A DNA stretch of 46,195 nucleotides from Planctomycetota bacterium. Lineage in GTDB: Bacteria > Planctomycetota > Planctomycetia > Pirellulales > Pirellulaceae. The notes beneath the pieces were generated by a model that saw nothing but the letters and a program-made list of their open reading frames with translations, searched no databases and was not told the DNA's origin. A program made the position numbers and the translations under genes. The first letter of the stretch is position 1. Every line of letters starts with the position of its first letter. Location of the stretch: positions 1-46,195 of the forward strand of contig JAPLNM010000082.1 of the NCBI GenBank assembly GCA_026692845.1. Direction: 5' to 3'. Shown here piece by piece: positions 1 to 8,074 of the stretch.

Positions 1-1
1 A

Positions 2-703
2 CGTAACGGCATCTGCGCAGGCCGAATGCTACCATTCAATCTCCCTGAACTCGAAGTCTCCGGGCTAGCTTTAGTCACTGCCATCGACGACTGCCCACCA
101 ATCGCCGACGGGGAAGGCTCAGTCGTCACCGCACGGTTTGTTACGCGCGAAGTCCACGTCGTAGCCAGCGTGGATGTGCTAGGTGCTGATGGCTCTGTCG
201 AGACCATCACCGGAACGACCATCCACCCTGTGTGGTCAGTCGATCGCCAGGAATGGGTGCCGCTCGCTGAACTCTCCGACGGTGAGACCTTGCAAGGGCT
301 CGATGGTCTTGCGGTCGTTTTGAGCGTCGCCCTTTCGCGAGTCTCCCAGCCGGTCTACAATATCGAAGTCCACGGCGAGCACGTCTACCAAGTCGGCGAG
401 CTGGGATTGGTGGTGCATAATGTTTGCGACCCTGAACTTCTTGCGCGATGGGGAGCTGGAAGTTTCGATGATGTTATAAAAAATGTGATGTGCCATTTTA
501 GAGAACACGCCGCAGATGTGAAAGCAACCGATTTAAACGACTATATGCGTAAGGCTATCCAAGCGATGGAGTCACGGCGAGGACGAGGTGAACTTGTAGA
601 GGGATTCACCGAGGGTTTTCGTAGATTTCGTGTGCATGGAGTTAACCGATATGTAGATGTTGAAACGATTTTAGAAAAAGTAATCTCATTTGGGGCTCGT
701 TAA
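2..703 (+). CDS. Polymorphic toxin C-terminus: Hint domain plus probable RNase tip (partial, 5' end outside window)
   Basis: The frame is open from the left edge, so the ATG at 26 is probably internal and the protein begins upstream. The first ~130 residues carry the later half of a Hint (hedgehog/intein) autoprocessing domain: a TTIHPVW block (T-x-x-H), then YNIEVHGEHVYQVGELGLVV ending in the His-Asn pair expected at the processing site. Such pretoxin-Hint domains release the C-terminal toxin from RHS or filamentous effectors. The ~90-residue tip that follows contains an HFREHAADVKATDLNDYMRK stretch, resembling the 'HF..H...FG...EY...A' pattern of BECR-fold RNase toxins, and a late RYVDVETILE strand. 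The nuclease type is inferred, not proven. The DNA becomes visibly more AT-rich from about 415, where the tip begins. The stop overlaps the next gene as TAATG, the usual effector/immunity arrangement. The remainder of the effector and its delivery module cannot be seen. Confidence 0.75.
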   Translation, partial: RNGICAGRMLPFNLPELEVSGLALVTAIDDCPPIADGEGSVVTARFVTREVHVVASVDVLGADGSVETITGTTIHPVWSVDRQEWVPLAELSDGETLQGLDGLAVVLSVALSRVSQPVYNIEVHGEHVYQVGELGLVVHNVCDPELLARWGAGSFDDVIKNVMCHFREHAADVKATDLNDYMRKAIQAMESRRGRGELVEGFTEGFRRFRVHGVNRYVDVETILEKVISFGAR

Positions 704-1062
704 TGCTTGAATCGGGATGGATTAAGACGCGTCGTCGGCAAGTAAAGGTTGAAAAAGTTGTCGGCTGGTATGATGTTTGGACCGGAGATTTGCCGTTCGC
801 GAAATTTACACTTCGAGTTGTAGAAAACGAAAGCGGAAGCTTCCAAGCGACCCCAAACGTATTTGTAAAGAGTAGCGACGGAATCGAATATACATGCGGT
901 GTTGGTTCAACGGTTTCCGAAGCCGTGGCGGATGGGATTGACCGGTTCTACGATGAAATCGAGAAGGTCACAACGATCGATCAAGTAACCGAAGACTGTT
1001 TCGCATGGCTCTGTTGGACTCCGTTTGGGGCGACTCCGTTCGAACCGGAATCAGATGCCTAA
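703..1062 (+). CDS. Presumed immunity protein for the upstream toxin
   Basis: 119 residues, no signal peptide or membrane segment. I do not recognise the family. It starts inside the stop codon of the toxin gene (TAATG), so translation is probably coupled, and it shares the AT-leaning composition of the toxin tip. The protein alternates short beta-strand-like segments (VVGWYDVWTG, FAKFTLRVVEN) with a helix near residues 75-100 (VSEAVADGIDRFYDEIEK) and ends in an acidic, aromatic-rich tail (WLCWTPFGATPFEPESDA). Its role as immunity protein is inferred from position, small size and overlap only. It would be expected to act in the cytoplasm by binding the toxin tip. The stop codon overlaps the stop of the convergent PIN gene by 4 bp. 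Confidence 0.6.
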   Translation: MLESGWIKTRRRQVKVEKVVGWYDVWTGDLPFAKFTLRVVENESGSFQATPNVFVKSSDGIEYTCGVGSTVSEAVADGIDRFYDEIEKVTTIDQVTEDCFAWLCWTPFGATPFEPESDA

Positions 1063-1628
1063 ATCAAGTTTCTATATTTCCGTAACTCATCCGAAGTAAC
1101 AAGCAGTCCCTGCTGCGACAAGCAATTCAGATACTCGTCAACATTCTTGGGTGGATTGCGAAGATTGATTCTTTGACGCTTAGCAGCTGAGCAAACGACA
1201 CTTCGAGCACGACACACTTGGGACAACACGAACTCGTCAGGATGGAATGCCTCAATACCAAAGGGTTCGAGACTTTTCTTCGGAAAGTCTTTTGTGTTGA
1301 AAGTGACTATGGAATTTGCACCGCATCGAATCGCAGCGGCCAGAACATGCCGATCGTTCGGGTCTGGTAAACTTAAGCTGAGGATTAGCGATTCATACCC
1401 AGTTACCAAACAGTCAAGGACGTTTTCATCCATGAGTTGTCTGGTTCGTGCAAGTTGGCGTGCCGTGAGGTCAGGGCGATCTCTCAAGACATTACGAATC
1501 CACTCCTCGTGAATCCTATCGGTCCATCGAGCTCGAAACAGATTCGTGATCGCCAGATGCATGAGAAAATCGCGAAGTGCCGCCGGATACATCACACAGG
1601 CATCGTAGACCACCGTGAACTGAGTCAC
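1059..1628 (-). CDS. PIN-domain toxin of a type II toxin-antitoxin pair (VapC-like)
   Basis: 189 residues. A PIN-domain nuclease core is visible: VVYDACVMYP near residue 8 supplies the first metal-binding Asp, LPDPNDRHVLAAAI near residues 86-99 the central acidic cluster, and IVTFNTKDFP near 106-115 the final strand and Asp. PIN toxins are Mg-dependent RNases that usually cleave tRNA or rRNA. The protein is longer than classical VapC (about 130 aa) and carries an extra C-terminal extension rich in Arg/Lys. The start is GTG, three bases after the stop of the upstream HTH gene, so the two are co-transcribed and probably translationally coupled. The pairing with an excisionase-type HTH protein rather than an AbrB- or RHH-type antitoxin is a recognised variant. 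The exact subfamily is uncertain. Confidence 0.82.
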   Translation of the reverse strand: MTQFTVVYDACVMYPAALRDFLMHLAITNLFRARWTDRIHEEWIRNVLRDRPDLTARQLARTRQLMDENVLDCLVTGYESLILSLSLPDPNDRHVLAAAIRCGANSIVTFNTKDFPKKSLEPFGIEAFHPDEFVLSQVCRARSVVCSAAKRQRINLRNPPKNVDEYLNCLSQQGLLVTSDELRKYRNLI

Positions 1629-1631
1629 TTC

Positions 1632-2105
1632 TTAGTACCCTAGACCCAACTTTTGCGCCTCGGCAGCTAGTTCATCGAGAGTCTCCAATCGCTTTCGATC
1701 CATCGATCGTTTGTATTCCATCAAATCGTGGAGCAATACTCGGCGATGCGTCCCAACTTTTCGATAGGGGATATTTCCCTTTTCGAGCTGCTCAACAATA
1801 AATGGCCTTGATACTCCTAATAATTCCGCAGCTTGCTGAGTCGTTAATGCCGTATGGACTGGAAGGAGTGTAATGGCGTTGCCTTTGGCCATCTCGTTGA
1901 GTATGTGTCCGAGCATCCTAAACGCAGTTGCAGGCACGGATACGACCGTCTCGTCACCGCTCTGGGTACTAACTCGCAAAGTAAGTGGCGAGTCTGACTC
2001 GTTTGATACGATCTTGGCAATGCTGCGACTCGAAGCTATCGCAAGCTCTTCGTCGTCGCGACTCGGGGACACTGTGTCTGGGAAATCGGTCAGGTTAGTG
2101 CTCAT
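1632..2105 (-). CDS. HTH (excisionase/MerR-type) antitoxin partner of the PIN toxin
   Basis: 157 residues. The C-terminal half has the excisionase-family helix-turn-helix: LTTQQAAELLGVSRPFIVEQ followed by KGNIPYRKVGTHRRVLLHDL, matching the 'T..EAA..LGVSR..V..L...G.IP...VG.HRR....DL' pattern. The N-terminal ~60 residues are less conserved, with a beta-like segment (LTLRVSTQSGDETVVSVPATA) that could dimerise or hold the toxin. It probably neutralises the PIN protein encoded immediately downstream and represses their shared promoter. The ATG is preceded by GGAGGCAAGGAACCA, a good ribosome binding site, so this start is well supported. The promoter should lie in the gap 2106-2497, but no convincing -35/-10 pair was found. 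Confidence 0.82.
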   Translation of the reverse strand: MSTNLTDFPDTVSPSRDDEELAIASSRSIAKIVSNESDSPLTLRVSTQSGDETVVSVPATAFRMLGHILNEMAKGNAITLLPVHTALTTQQAAELLGVSRPFIVEQLEKGNIPYRKVGTHRRVLLHDLMEYKRSMDRKRLETLDELAAEAQKLGLGY

Positions 2106-2376
2106 TGGTTCCTTGCCTCCATCACAAGATTATCATCCATTCGCAGCAAAGGCAACAAACGAAACAATCGAAAAGCGAGCTTTCGTTTGCTCATTTTCGT
2201 TCCAACCTGTTAACTCACGAGTTCGAACCTGCATTTCCAAAACGGGACCGAACGGGTCTAGAGCTCCATAAGTCCTTGCTGATAAACGCTTTACGTTTTC
2301 CAGGCAAAGAGAGTATTGTTACGAAGAGGGTTGCGCTCGGGGAGATCACGCCACGATTTCCATTCTCTCTAACAGT

Positions 2377-2396
2377 GGGCACGTCGATACGTGCCC
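2377..2396. other. Perfect inverted repeat (8-bp stem, 4-nt loop)
   Basis: GGGCACGT-CGAT-ACGTGCCC: an 8-bp perfect stem with a tetraloop, about 100 bp past the stop of the alpha-E gene. Neither side has a clear T-tract, so an intrinsic terminator is only one possibility; a protein-binding palindrome or a remnant of a dispersed palindrome is also possible. Confidence 0.5.
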
Positions 2397-2455
2397 CCGA
2401 TCCAACCAAACGAAAAACACGGGAGATCCACTACCGAAACAGCTGGGATCTTCCG

Positions 2456-2487
2456 TTGCGTCTTTGCGTCTTTGCACCTTTGCGTTT
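2456..2487. repeat. Four tandem octamers, consensus TTGCGTCT
   Basis: Units are TTGCGTCT, TTGCGTCT, TTGCACCT and TTGCGTTT, with strict 8-bp periodicity, ending 10 bp from the stop codon of the alpha-E gene. From memory, strings of the type 'ctttgcgtctttgcgcctttgcg' recur between genes in many bacterial genomes and give spurious 'AKTQRR..' or 'LRVFAPLRL' ORFs. This copy fits that class. Confidence 0.75.
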
Positions 2488-2497
2488 ATTTCTCCTC

Positions 2498-3445
2498 TTA
2501 GCTTTGAACCTGGAAGAAGGTATCGAAGATCGCTTCGCCGATGTCGTTGAGTTTCGATTGAAAGTGGTCGATGAATTCATGCAGTCCGTCGTCCATGACT
2601 TCTTCGATGTCCAAGAATTCCAGTTCTGAACGAAGGCGTCCGAGCAACTGTTCGGCTCGGTTGCTGTAGTTGCCTTGTGTCCCACCGGTGATCTGCAGCA
2701 GGGATTTTTCCGCAAGCGAAATGCAGAAGCGTACAGCGCGCGGGAAGTCGCGGTCGAGCAAGAGGAAGGCAGCTACGAGGTTGGGCGATAGCCGGCCGAA
2801 TTTGCGCCGGTACATCTCCAGCGCACTGGCACTTTTGAGCAACATGCCCCATTGGCTGATATCGACCGACATGCCGATATCATCGACGCTCGGAAGGACC
2901 AGAAAGTACTTCACATCCAGGATGCGCGATGTTTTGTCGGCCCGTTCGAGCATGGCTCCGAGCCGTCCAAAGTTCCATGCCTCGCCGTGGGACATCGTCC
3001 CGCTGACGACCCCTTCGATCAAATGGCCAAACTGACGGACTTTGGCAAAGAACTCGAACGGAGACTCGACGGCTTGCGTGTCGTTCCTGCTCTCCCTCAC
3101 GAAAAGATAAAACTTATTGAGCTCTTCCCACATCGGGCTACTGAGCATCTCGCGGCTCTGTCGCGCGTTTTCGCGAGCGTACTGAAGACAAGAGAGGATC
3201 GAATTGGGGTTGCTCTCGTCAAAGGTCAAAAATCGAATGACATCCTCTTGAGAAACCTTGGGGTAACTCTCAAAGAAACCCTCCTGGTCGCCGGTTGTGT
3301 AGATCAAGGCCTCCCATTGATGTTCGGCTTTTCCACCGAGGCCGAGCGTCAGGTTCAAGGTAACGTCGATGAATCGGGCGATGTTTTCGGCCCGTTCTGT
3401 ATAACGTCGCATCCAAAAAATGGAATCGGCTACTCGGGATAACAT
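2498..3445 (-). CDS. Alpha-E domain protein (DUF403)
   Basis: 315 residues, the normal length for the alpha-E family. The N-terminus MLSRVADSIFWMRRYTERAE is the family signature, followed by an all-helical protein with repeated Glu-rich helices (for example ESRNDTQAVE and LGAMLERADKTSRILDVKY, the latter at about residues 182-200). The biochemical activity is not established. Comparative genomics links the family to circularly permuted ATP-grasp ligases, transglutaminase-like peptidases and proteasome-related Anbu hydrolases, in presumed peptide-synthesis or protein-tagging operons. Here the ATP-grasp partner is the next gene upstream, 85 bp away on the same strand, supporting co-transcription; no transglutaminase gene follows in the window. 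The ATG at 3445 is preceded by GGAGGATCCAGGTACG, supporting this start. Confidence 0.92.
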   Translation of the reverse strand: MLSRVADSIFWMRRYTERAENIARFIDVTLNLTLGLGGKAEHQWEALIYTTGDQEGFFESYPKVSQEDVIRFLTFDESNPNSILSCLQYARENARQSREMLSSPMWEELNKFYLFVRESRNDTQAVESPFEFFAKVRQFGHLIEGVVSGTMSHGEAWNFGRLGAMLERADKTSRILDVKYFLVLPSVDDIGMSVDISQWGMLLKSASALEMYRRKFGRLSPNLVAAFLLLDRDFPRAVRFCISLAEKSLLQITGGTQGNYSNRAEQLLGRLRSELEFLDIEEVMDDGLHEFIDHFQSKLNDIGEAIFDTFFQVQS

Positions 3446-3530
3446 CGTACCTGGATCCTCCGCCGAATCGCGTTGATTGGATGAATCGTGTTTGCTTCGT
3501 TGGCCAAGGGGTACTGGCGTAAATCGGCGA

Positions 3531-4973
3531 TCAGCATGGCCGCATGACCCAAGTGTCTTTGCTTCCGCCCCCTTGGGAGGAGTTGACCACCAAGGAGCCT
3601 TTGACCAAAGCGACCCGGGTCAATCCACCTGGAACAATGTAGATGTCTTCGCCGTAGAGGATATAGGGACGCAAGTCCACGTGCCGGCCCTCAAGGGTAT
3701 CGCCGCAAAGGGTCGGCACGGTGGAAAGATCGAGCATCGGCTGGGCTACATAGTTTCGAGGATTGCTCAGGATCTGCTCGCGGCAAGTCGAGAGCTGCTC
3801 TCGCGTGGACTTAGGACCCAAAACGATGCCGTAACCGCCCGATTCGTTGGCCGGCTTGACGACCAATTCGTCGATATGGTCCAGAACGTATTGACGCTCG
3901 TGGGGATCGGCGCACATGTAGGTCGGGACGTTGGGCAAAATGATGGCTTCCCCGAGATAAAACTCGATCATCTTCGGGACGTAGGCATAGACGGCCTTGT
4001 CATCGGCAACTCCCGTGCCAGGTGCATTGACCAGTGCCACCCTGCCGTTGCGATAGACATCCATCAAGCCACGAATGCCAATGGTCGAGTCGGGACGCAG
4101 GGTGCTTGGATCCAGAAAGTCATCGTCGATTCGGCGGTAGATGACATCCACGCGTTTGAGTCCCCGGGTCGTTCGCATCCAAACGTACCCATCGTTGACG
4201 ACCAAGTCGGGGCCTTGGACCAACTCAACTCCCATTTGTTGGGCTAGGAAGCAGTGCTCGAAATAAGCGGAGTTGTAGACCCCGGGAGTCAATACAACCA
4301 CGTTCGGATCGCGTGCCGAGGCCGGCGCGACGTACTGAAGCATCTTCAGGAGTTGCTCTGGATAAGTTTCGACGGGCAAGATATTTTGCCCGTCGAAAAG
4401 CTGAGGAAAGGTCCGTTTCATCACCTCGCGATTCTCGATGACATACGAGACCCCCGAAGGGCATCGCAAGTTGTCTTCGAGGACATAGATCTGTCCATCT
4501 CCACCTCGGACCAAGTCGGTACCGGTGATGTGGCACCAGATGCCTCGCGACGGATTCATCCCATGCAACTGCTTGAGATACCCCTTGCTCGAGGCGATCA
4601 TGTACTCGGGCATGATCCCCTGGCGAACGATCTTCTGCTCGTGATACATGTCGTCGATGAACATGTTCAGGGCTCGAATCCGCTGCTTGAGCCCCGTCTC
4701 GATCATCCGCCACTCGGCTTCGTGAATGACCCGTGGGATCAAATCAAAAGGCCAAATTTTTTCCGTTCCAGCAGCATGCCCGTAAACGTTAAAAGTAATC
4801 CCCATATTCAGAAGCTCATGGTCGGCCGCACGCTGGCGTTTTTGAAGTTCCCCAAGGGGTAACGACGCAAGTCGATCGGCTAGGAACTCGACCCCTTGGC
4901 GGGGGACTCCCTCCGGAGCAAACATCTCGTCGTAAAATCCACGGCAATCGTAACCGGTGCTCAGTGGTTGCAA
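3531..4973 (-). CDS. Circularly permuted ATP-grasp protein (type 2)
   Basis: About 480 residues. The sequence matches the circularly permuted ATP-grasp family throughout: [12 protein letters not shown] near the N-terminus, PFDLIPRVI and [16 protein letters not shown] in the first third, [20 protein letters not shown] mid-protein, [15 protein letters not shown] and [20 protein letters not shown] further on, and [17 protein letters not shown] as the nucleotide-binding loop near the C-terminus. These enzymes are predicted ATP-dependent carboxylate-amine/peptide ligases; the substrate is unknown. Start choice: there is no ATG. A TTG at 4979 lies only 1 nt from the AAGGGAG ribosome binding site (4981-4987), whereas the TTG at 4973 has 7 nt spacing, so 4973 is preferred. 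An in-frame stop lies at 5004-5006. The alpha-E gene follows in the same direction. Confidence 0.92.
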   Translation of the reverse strand: MQPLSTGYDCRGFYDEMFAPEGVPRQGVEFLADRLASLPLGELQKRQRAADHELLNMGITFNVYGHAAGTEKIWPFDLIPRVIHEAEWRMIETGLKQRIRALNMFIDDMYHEQKIVRQGIMPEYMIASSKGYLKQLHGMNPSRGIWCHITGTDLVRGGDGQIYVLEDNLRCPSGVSYVIENREVMKRTFPQLFDGQNILPVETYPEQLLKMLQYVAPASARDPNVVVLTPGVYNSAYFEHCFLAQQMGVELVQGPDLVVNDGYVWMRTTRGLKRVDVIYRRIDDDFLDPSTLRPDSTIGIRGLMDVYRNGRVALVNAPGTGVADDKAVYAYVPKMIEFYLGEAIILPNVPTYMCADPHERQYVLDHIDELVVKPANESGGYGIVLGPKSTREQLSTCREQILSNPRNYVAQPMLDLSTVPTLCGDTLEGRHVDLRPYILYGEDIYIVPGGLTRVALVKGSLVVNSSQGGGSKDTWVMRPC

Positions 4974-5234
4974 GTTCAAGCTCCCTTGTGCCCAAATGGA
5001 CTGCTAAATGTCGGCCCCTACTGCCCATTTGTTTGGCAATTCAACGGCAATCTCCGGGCAATCGCTTGGTGCAAAACCAGACCGTAGCGGTGTTTCACTG
5101 AGTGATCGGATCTTGACGGCAAACAACCAGGTTAAAAGACGCGGAGAATGGACTGGTGAGCAAATGACGCGCCAAACTCTCGGAGCATCAAGCCATTTGG
5201 AGTCAATTGCCCCTGGCAGCCTGCGCTTGGTCGC

Positions 5235-6095
5235 TCAACTTGTCCGCGTGCCGATCGATTGCTTGATCGCGTTGAGCAATTCCACAGCGTGCTGGATTTC
5301 GGCTTTCTGACGCTCGGGTTCCTGAGGGATTTCCCGTTCGATGGTCAACGGTCCGGTGTATCCGATCTCCTTGAGCGTCTGAAGGTACAGCCCAATGTCG
5401 ACTTGCCCTTTGCCCAAGGGGACTTCGGCTCCCCAAGTCTTACCCGGTTGATCGCTCCAGGTTGCATCTTTGCAGTGCACGCTGCGAACGTACTTGCCGA
5501 CTTTGCGTAGGGCCTCGATCGGTTGACCGGTTCCGTAGAGGATCATGTTCGCGGGATCGAAGTTGATAAAGAGATTCGGGCGCTGAGTATCGCCGATGAA
5601 CTCAAGCAACGCGTCGGCCGTTTCTTGGCCGGTCTCCAAGTGGATCGCCTGCTCGTTCTTGGCTGCATGATCGCACAGAGTTCGGGTGACTTCGACAACA
5701 TCGGCATAATCCTTGCTCTTGGTGTCGTGGGGCACGACGCCGATATGCAAACCGACGACGTCACAGCCAAGAAGCCTTGCGAAATCGGCGATCTCCTTCA
5801 TCTCCTTGAGACGCGCTGCGCGTGTCTCGGTCGGTACTAGGCCAATCGTGCGTTCGACGGTGGGGATATCGGCATAGCTCTCCCCATCGAATCCACCGAA
5901 AACGCAAGTCAGTTCGATCCCGTAATGATCAAGCTTCTTGAGGAAGGCTTCGGCCGCCGAAGGGGTTCGACCCGAGGCATGGGGTGTGTGAAGTTGGATC
6001 GAAGGGATACCTAGCTCTCGGGCGACCTCCAAATGGACTCCAAACCCTGCATCGATGCTGGTGAAAACCCCGATGGACCAAGGTGCTAAAGGCAT
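5235..6095 (-). CDS. Sugar phosphate isomerase/epimerase-like TIM-barrel protein
   Basis: About 286 residues, typical for the xylose-isomerase-like/AP-endonuclease-2 TIM-barrel superfamily. Candidate metal ligands sit at the expected strand ends: Glu in IHLETGQE (about residue 154), Asp in INFDPANMILYG (about 180), His in VRSVHCKDA (about 207) and Glu in LTIEREI (about 253). GLHIGVVPHD supplies another active-site strand. Members isomerise or epimerise sugars and inositol derivatives with divalent metal; the substrate cannot be read from the sequence. No signal peptide is visible, so it is probably cytoplasmic, although planctomycetes have many such genes with secreted versions. Start: GAAAGG at 6104-6109 is 2 nt from the ATG at 6101 but 8 nt from the ATG at 6095, so the shorter form (MPLAPWS...) is preferred. 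The TPR gene lies upstream in the same direction, 77 bp away. Confidence 0.88.
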   Translation of the reverse strand: MPLAPWSIGVFTSIDAGFGVHLEVARELGIPSIQLHTPHASGRTPSAAEAFLKKLDHYGIELTCVFGGFDGESYADIPTVERTIGLVPTETRAARLKEMKEIADFARLLGCDVVGLHIGVVPHDTKSKDYADVVEVTRTLCDHAAKNEQAIHLETGQETADALLEFIGDTQRPNLFINFDPANMILYGTGQPIEALRKVGKYVRSVHCKDATWSDQPGKTWGAEVPLGKGQVDIGLYLQTLKEIGYTGPLTIEREIPQEPERQKAEIQHAVELLNAIKQSIGTRTS

Positions 6096-6172
6096 GAACA
6101 TAACCTTTCAAGAACAGACTAAAGGAAGCTTGATAAATGCAAAGACCTTACGGAGCACTTGCTCGGTAAGCG

Positions 6173-6499
6173 TTAGAGCATGCGAGATCGGGCCATTGCG
6201 TCTTCGGCCATTCGAATGAAACTTGTCTCGCCGGTGCCCGCATAGGCTCTCTGATATGTAACGCTCAGGAGGGTAAAATTGAAAGCTTCGGTAGGCTCGA
6301 TCTGGCAAGCCTTTTCCGCATGAGCGACGGCCAAGGTATGCTCACCCAGACTCGTAAAGACCCGGGCCAAGGTCAAGTGACTCAAAACATGCTCAGGGGA
6401 TTCTTCCAAAATTCCTAGCAGCAAATCGCGCGCTTCTTCAGACTGTCCCGCATCCTTGAGCTTCTCGGCTTGGCTGTAACGTTCATTGACGGTGCTCAT
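6173..6499 (-). CDS. Small TPR-repeat protein
   Basis: 108 residues and no signal peptide. Two to three tetratricopeptide repeats are visible: YSQAEKLKDAGQSEEARDLL, then ESPEHVLSHLTLARVFTSLG with EHTLAVAHAEKACQIEP, then a degenerate third repeat with AFNFTLLSVTYQRAYAGTGE. TPRs are helical protein-interaction scaffolds; nothing shows the partner. Start: an upstream ATG at 6541 would add 14 residues, but the ATG at 6499 is preceded by AAAGGGCCGC, a good ribosome binding site at the right spacing, so 6499 is chosen. The gene lies upstream of the sugar isomerase-like gene on the same strand and may share its transcript. It is divergent from hisA, with a 279-bp gap holding both promoters; no clear promoter motif was identified there. 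Confidence 0.82.
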   Translation of the reverse strand: MSTVNERYSQAEKLKDAGQSEEARDLLLGILEESPEHVLSHLTLARVFTSLGEHTLAVAHAEKACQIEPTEAFNFTLLSVTYQRAYAGTGETSFIRMAEDAMARSRML

Positions 6500-6778
6500 G
6501 CGGCCCTTTAAATTCGTTGGATCCATAGGTTGCAGCAGCAATCGAACAGGGGCCTTCCCTGACGATATCCTCTGCGGTTAATCAATTTCAGCGACCAATT
6601 GTAACGTGTTTGGAACCAATTGGGGAACAGGATTCAAGCCTTATCAGGGGGTTTCGCTATGGCGATGCCTACCCAAGTCGGTAATATTTTCCGGTTGCAG
6701 GGGCTAGCTTCCGCCCTGCGATCCATCCTCGATCCATTTTTACTCATTTTTACGACCAAAACTCGGGATCCCCCCTCC

Positions 6779-7513
6779 ATGGAAATCTGGCCCGCAATCG
6801 ATCTGCTCGGCGGCAACTGTGTTCGTCTAAGACAAGGGGATTATTCCCGCAACACCGTTTTCAGCCAAGAGCCTGGCCAAGTCGCCCAGGAGTGGTTCGA
6901 CGCCGGGGCGTCGTTTCTCCACTGTGTCGATTTGGACGGCGCGAAATCCGGCAGCATCGTCAACCAGCGGGCGATCGAAGAAATTCTCCAAGCTGCCCAC
7001 GGACGGATCGTCCAACTCGGCGGCGGGGTTCGCACCGAAGCGACGATTCGACGCCTCCTAGACTTGGGACTCTCACGACTCGTTGTCGGCACGGCCGCCC
7101 TGCGCGACCCGAAATGGTTCGCTTCGATGTGCAAGGAATTCCCAAACCAATTGGTCCTAGGCCTCGACGCCAAGGAGGGGTTGGTTGCAACCGAAGGTTG
7201 GTTGGATGTTTCGAAAACCCCAGCATCGGTCTTGATCGAGCAAATCGCCGAGTTGACCGACCAATGCGCAGCGATCGTCTATACCGACATCGACAAAGAT
7301 GGCATGATGGAAGGCCCGAATTTCCAGAGCCTTGCACAAATCCAAAAAATCTCTGCGTTCCCTGTCATCGCCTCAGGTGGCGTTACGACCCTCGAGGATG
7401 TGCAAAAACTCGCGACGCAAAAGACCCATGGGGCCATCATCGGTCGCGCTTTGTACGAAGGAACCCTCAGCCTCAAAGAGGCCCTTAGGATTAGCCAATC
7501 CGATTCTCCATAA
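6779..7513 (+). CDS. hisA: Phosphoribosylformimino-5-aminoimidazole carboxamide ribotide isomerase
   Basis: 244 residues, the normal HisA length. HisA catalyses the Amadori-type ring-opening isomerisation of ProFAR to PRFAR, the fourth step of histidine biosynthesis, in the cytoplasm. The (beta/alpha)8 barrel has both catalytic aspartates: Asp8 in PAIDLLGG and Asp130 in LGLDAKEG. Phosphate-binding loops are visible as QLGGGVRTEATI and VIASGGVTTLEDV, with IIGRALYEG at the end and YTDIDKDGMMEGPN between them. The absence of a HisF-type Cys at residue 9 and the DLLGG start favour HisA over HisF. The open frame extends upstream to 6620, but family alignment places the start at MEIWPAIDLL, so 6779 is used. 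No other his genes are in the window, so the pathway is scattered, as is common in planctomycetes. Confidence 0.95.
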   Translation: MEIWPAIDLLGGNCVRLRQGDYSRNTVFSQEPGQVAQEWFDAGASFLHCVDLDGAKSGSIVNQRAIEEILQAAHGRIVQLGGGVRTEATIRRLLDLGLSRLVVGTAALRDPKWFASMCKEFPNQLVLGLDAKEGLVATEGWLDVSKTPASVLIEQIAELTDQCAAIVYTDIDKDGMMEGPNFQSLAQIQKISAFPVIASGGVTTLEDVQKLATQKTHGAIIGRALYEGTLSLKEALRISQSDSP

Positions 7514-7575
7514 AACAATTTTCAGCATCCATCGCCATAGGCTTGTTTCTGCGATTCGTTGCACGCTACACTTAG

Positions 7576-8037
<462 letters not shown>

Positions 8038-8074
8038 CCATCGCTTGGTCCTTTAAAGATTCGTCGAATTAGAC

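Larger units (their letters stand above)
2106..2497. other. Intergenic region between antitoxin gene and alpha-E gene
   Basis: 392 bases with no credible gene. It is the 5' region of the minus-strand HTH/PIN operon on its left and the 3' region of the minus-strand alpha-E gene on its right. It contains a perfect inverted repeat at 2377-2396 and a four-unit octamer repeat at 2456-2487, listed separately. Open frames through it (for example on the plus strand up to 2629) translate the octamer repeat into low-complexity peptide such as LCVFAPLRLFLL and look spurious. Confidence 0.7.

Noticed and set aside
26-28. ATG at 26 as the true start of the first gene
   Set aside because: The frame is open to the edge and the Hint domain lacks its N-terminal half, so the gene must begin upstream.
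2105-2629. Plus-strand open frame of 174 codons
   Set aside because: Overlaps the antitoxin start and the alpha-E 3' end; part of the frame is a translation of the octamer repeat.
3477-4247. Plus-strand open frame of 256 codons
   Set aside because: Antisense to the clearly coding circularly permuted ATP-grasp gene; no domain or signal recognised, composition of a shadow frame.
6892-7488. Plus-strand open frame of 198 codons inside hisA
   Set aside because: Arg/Pro-rich shadow of the hisA reading frame.
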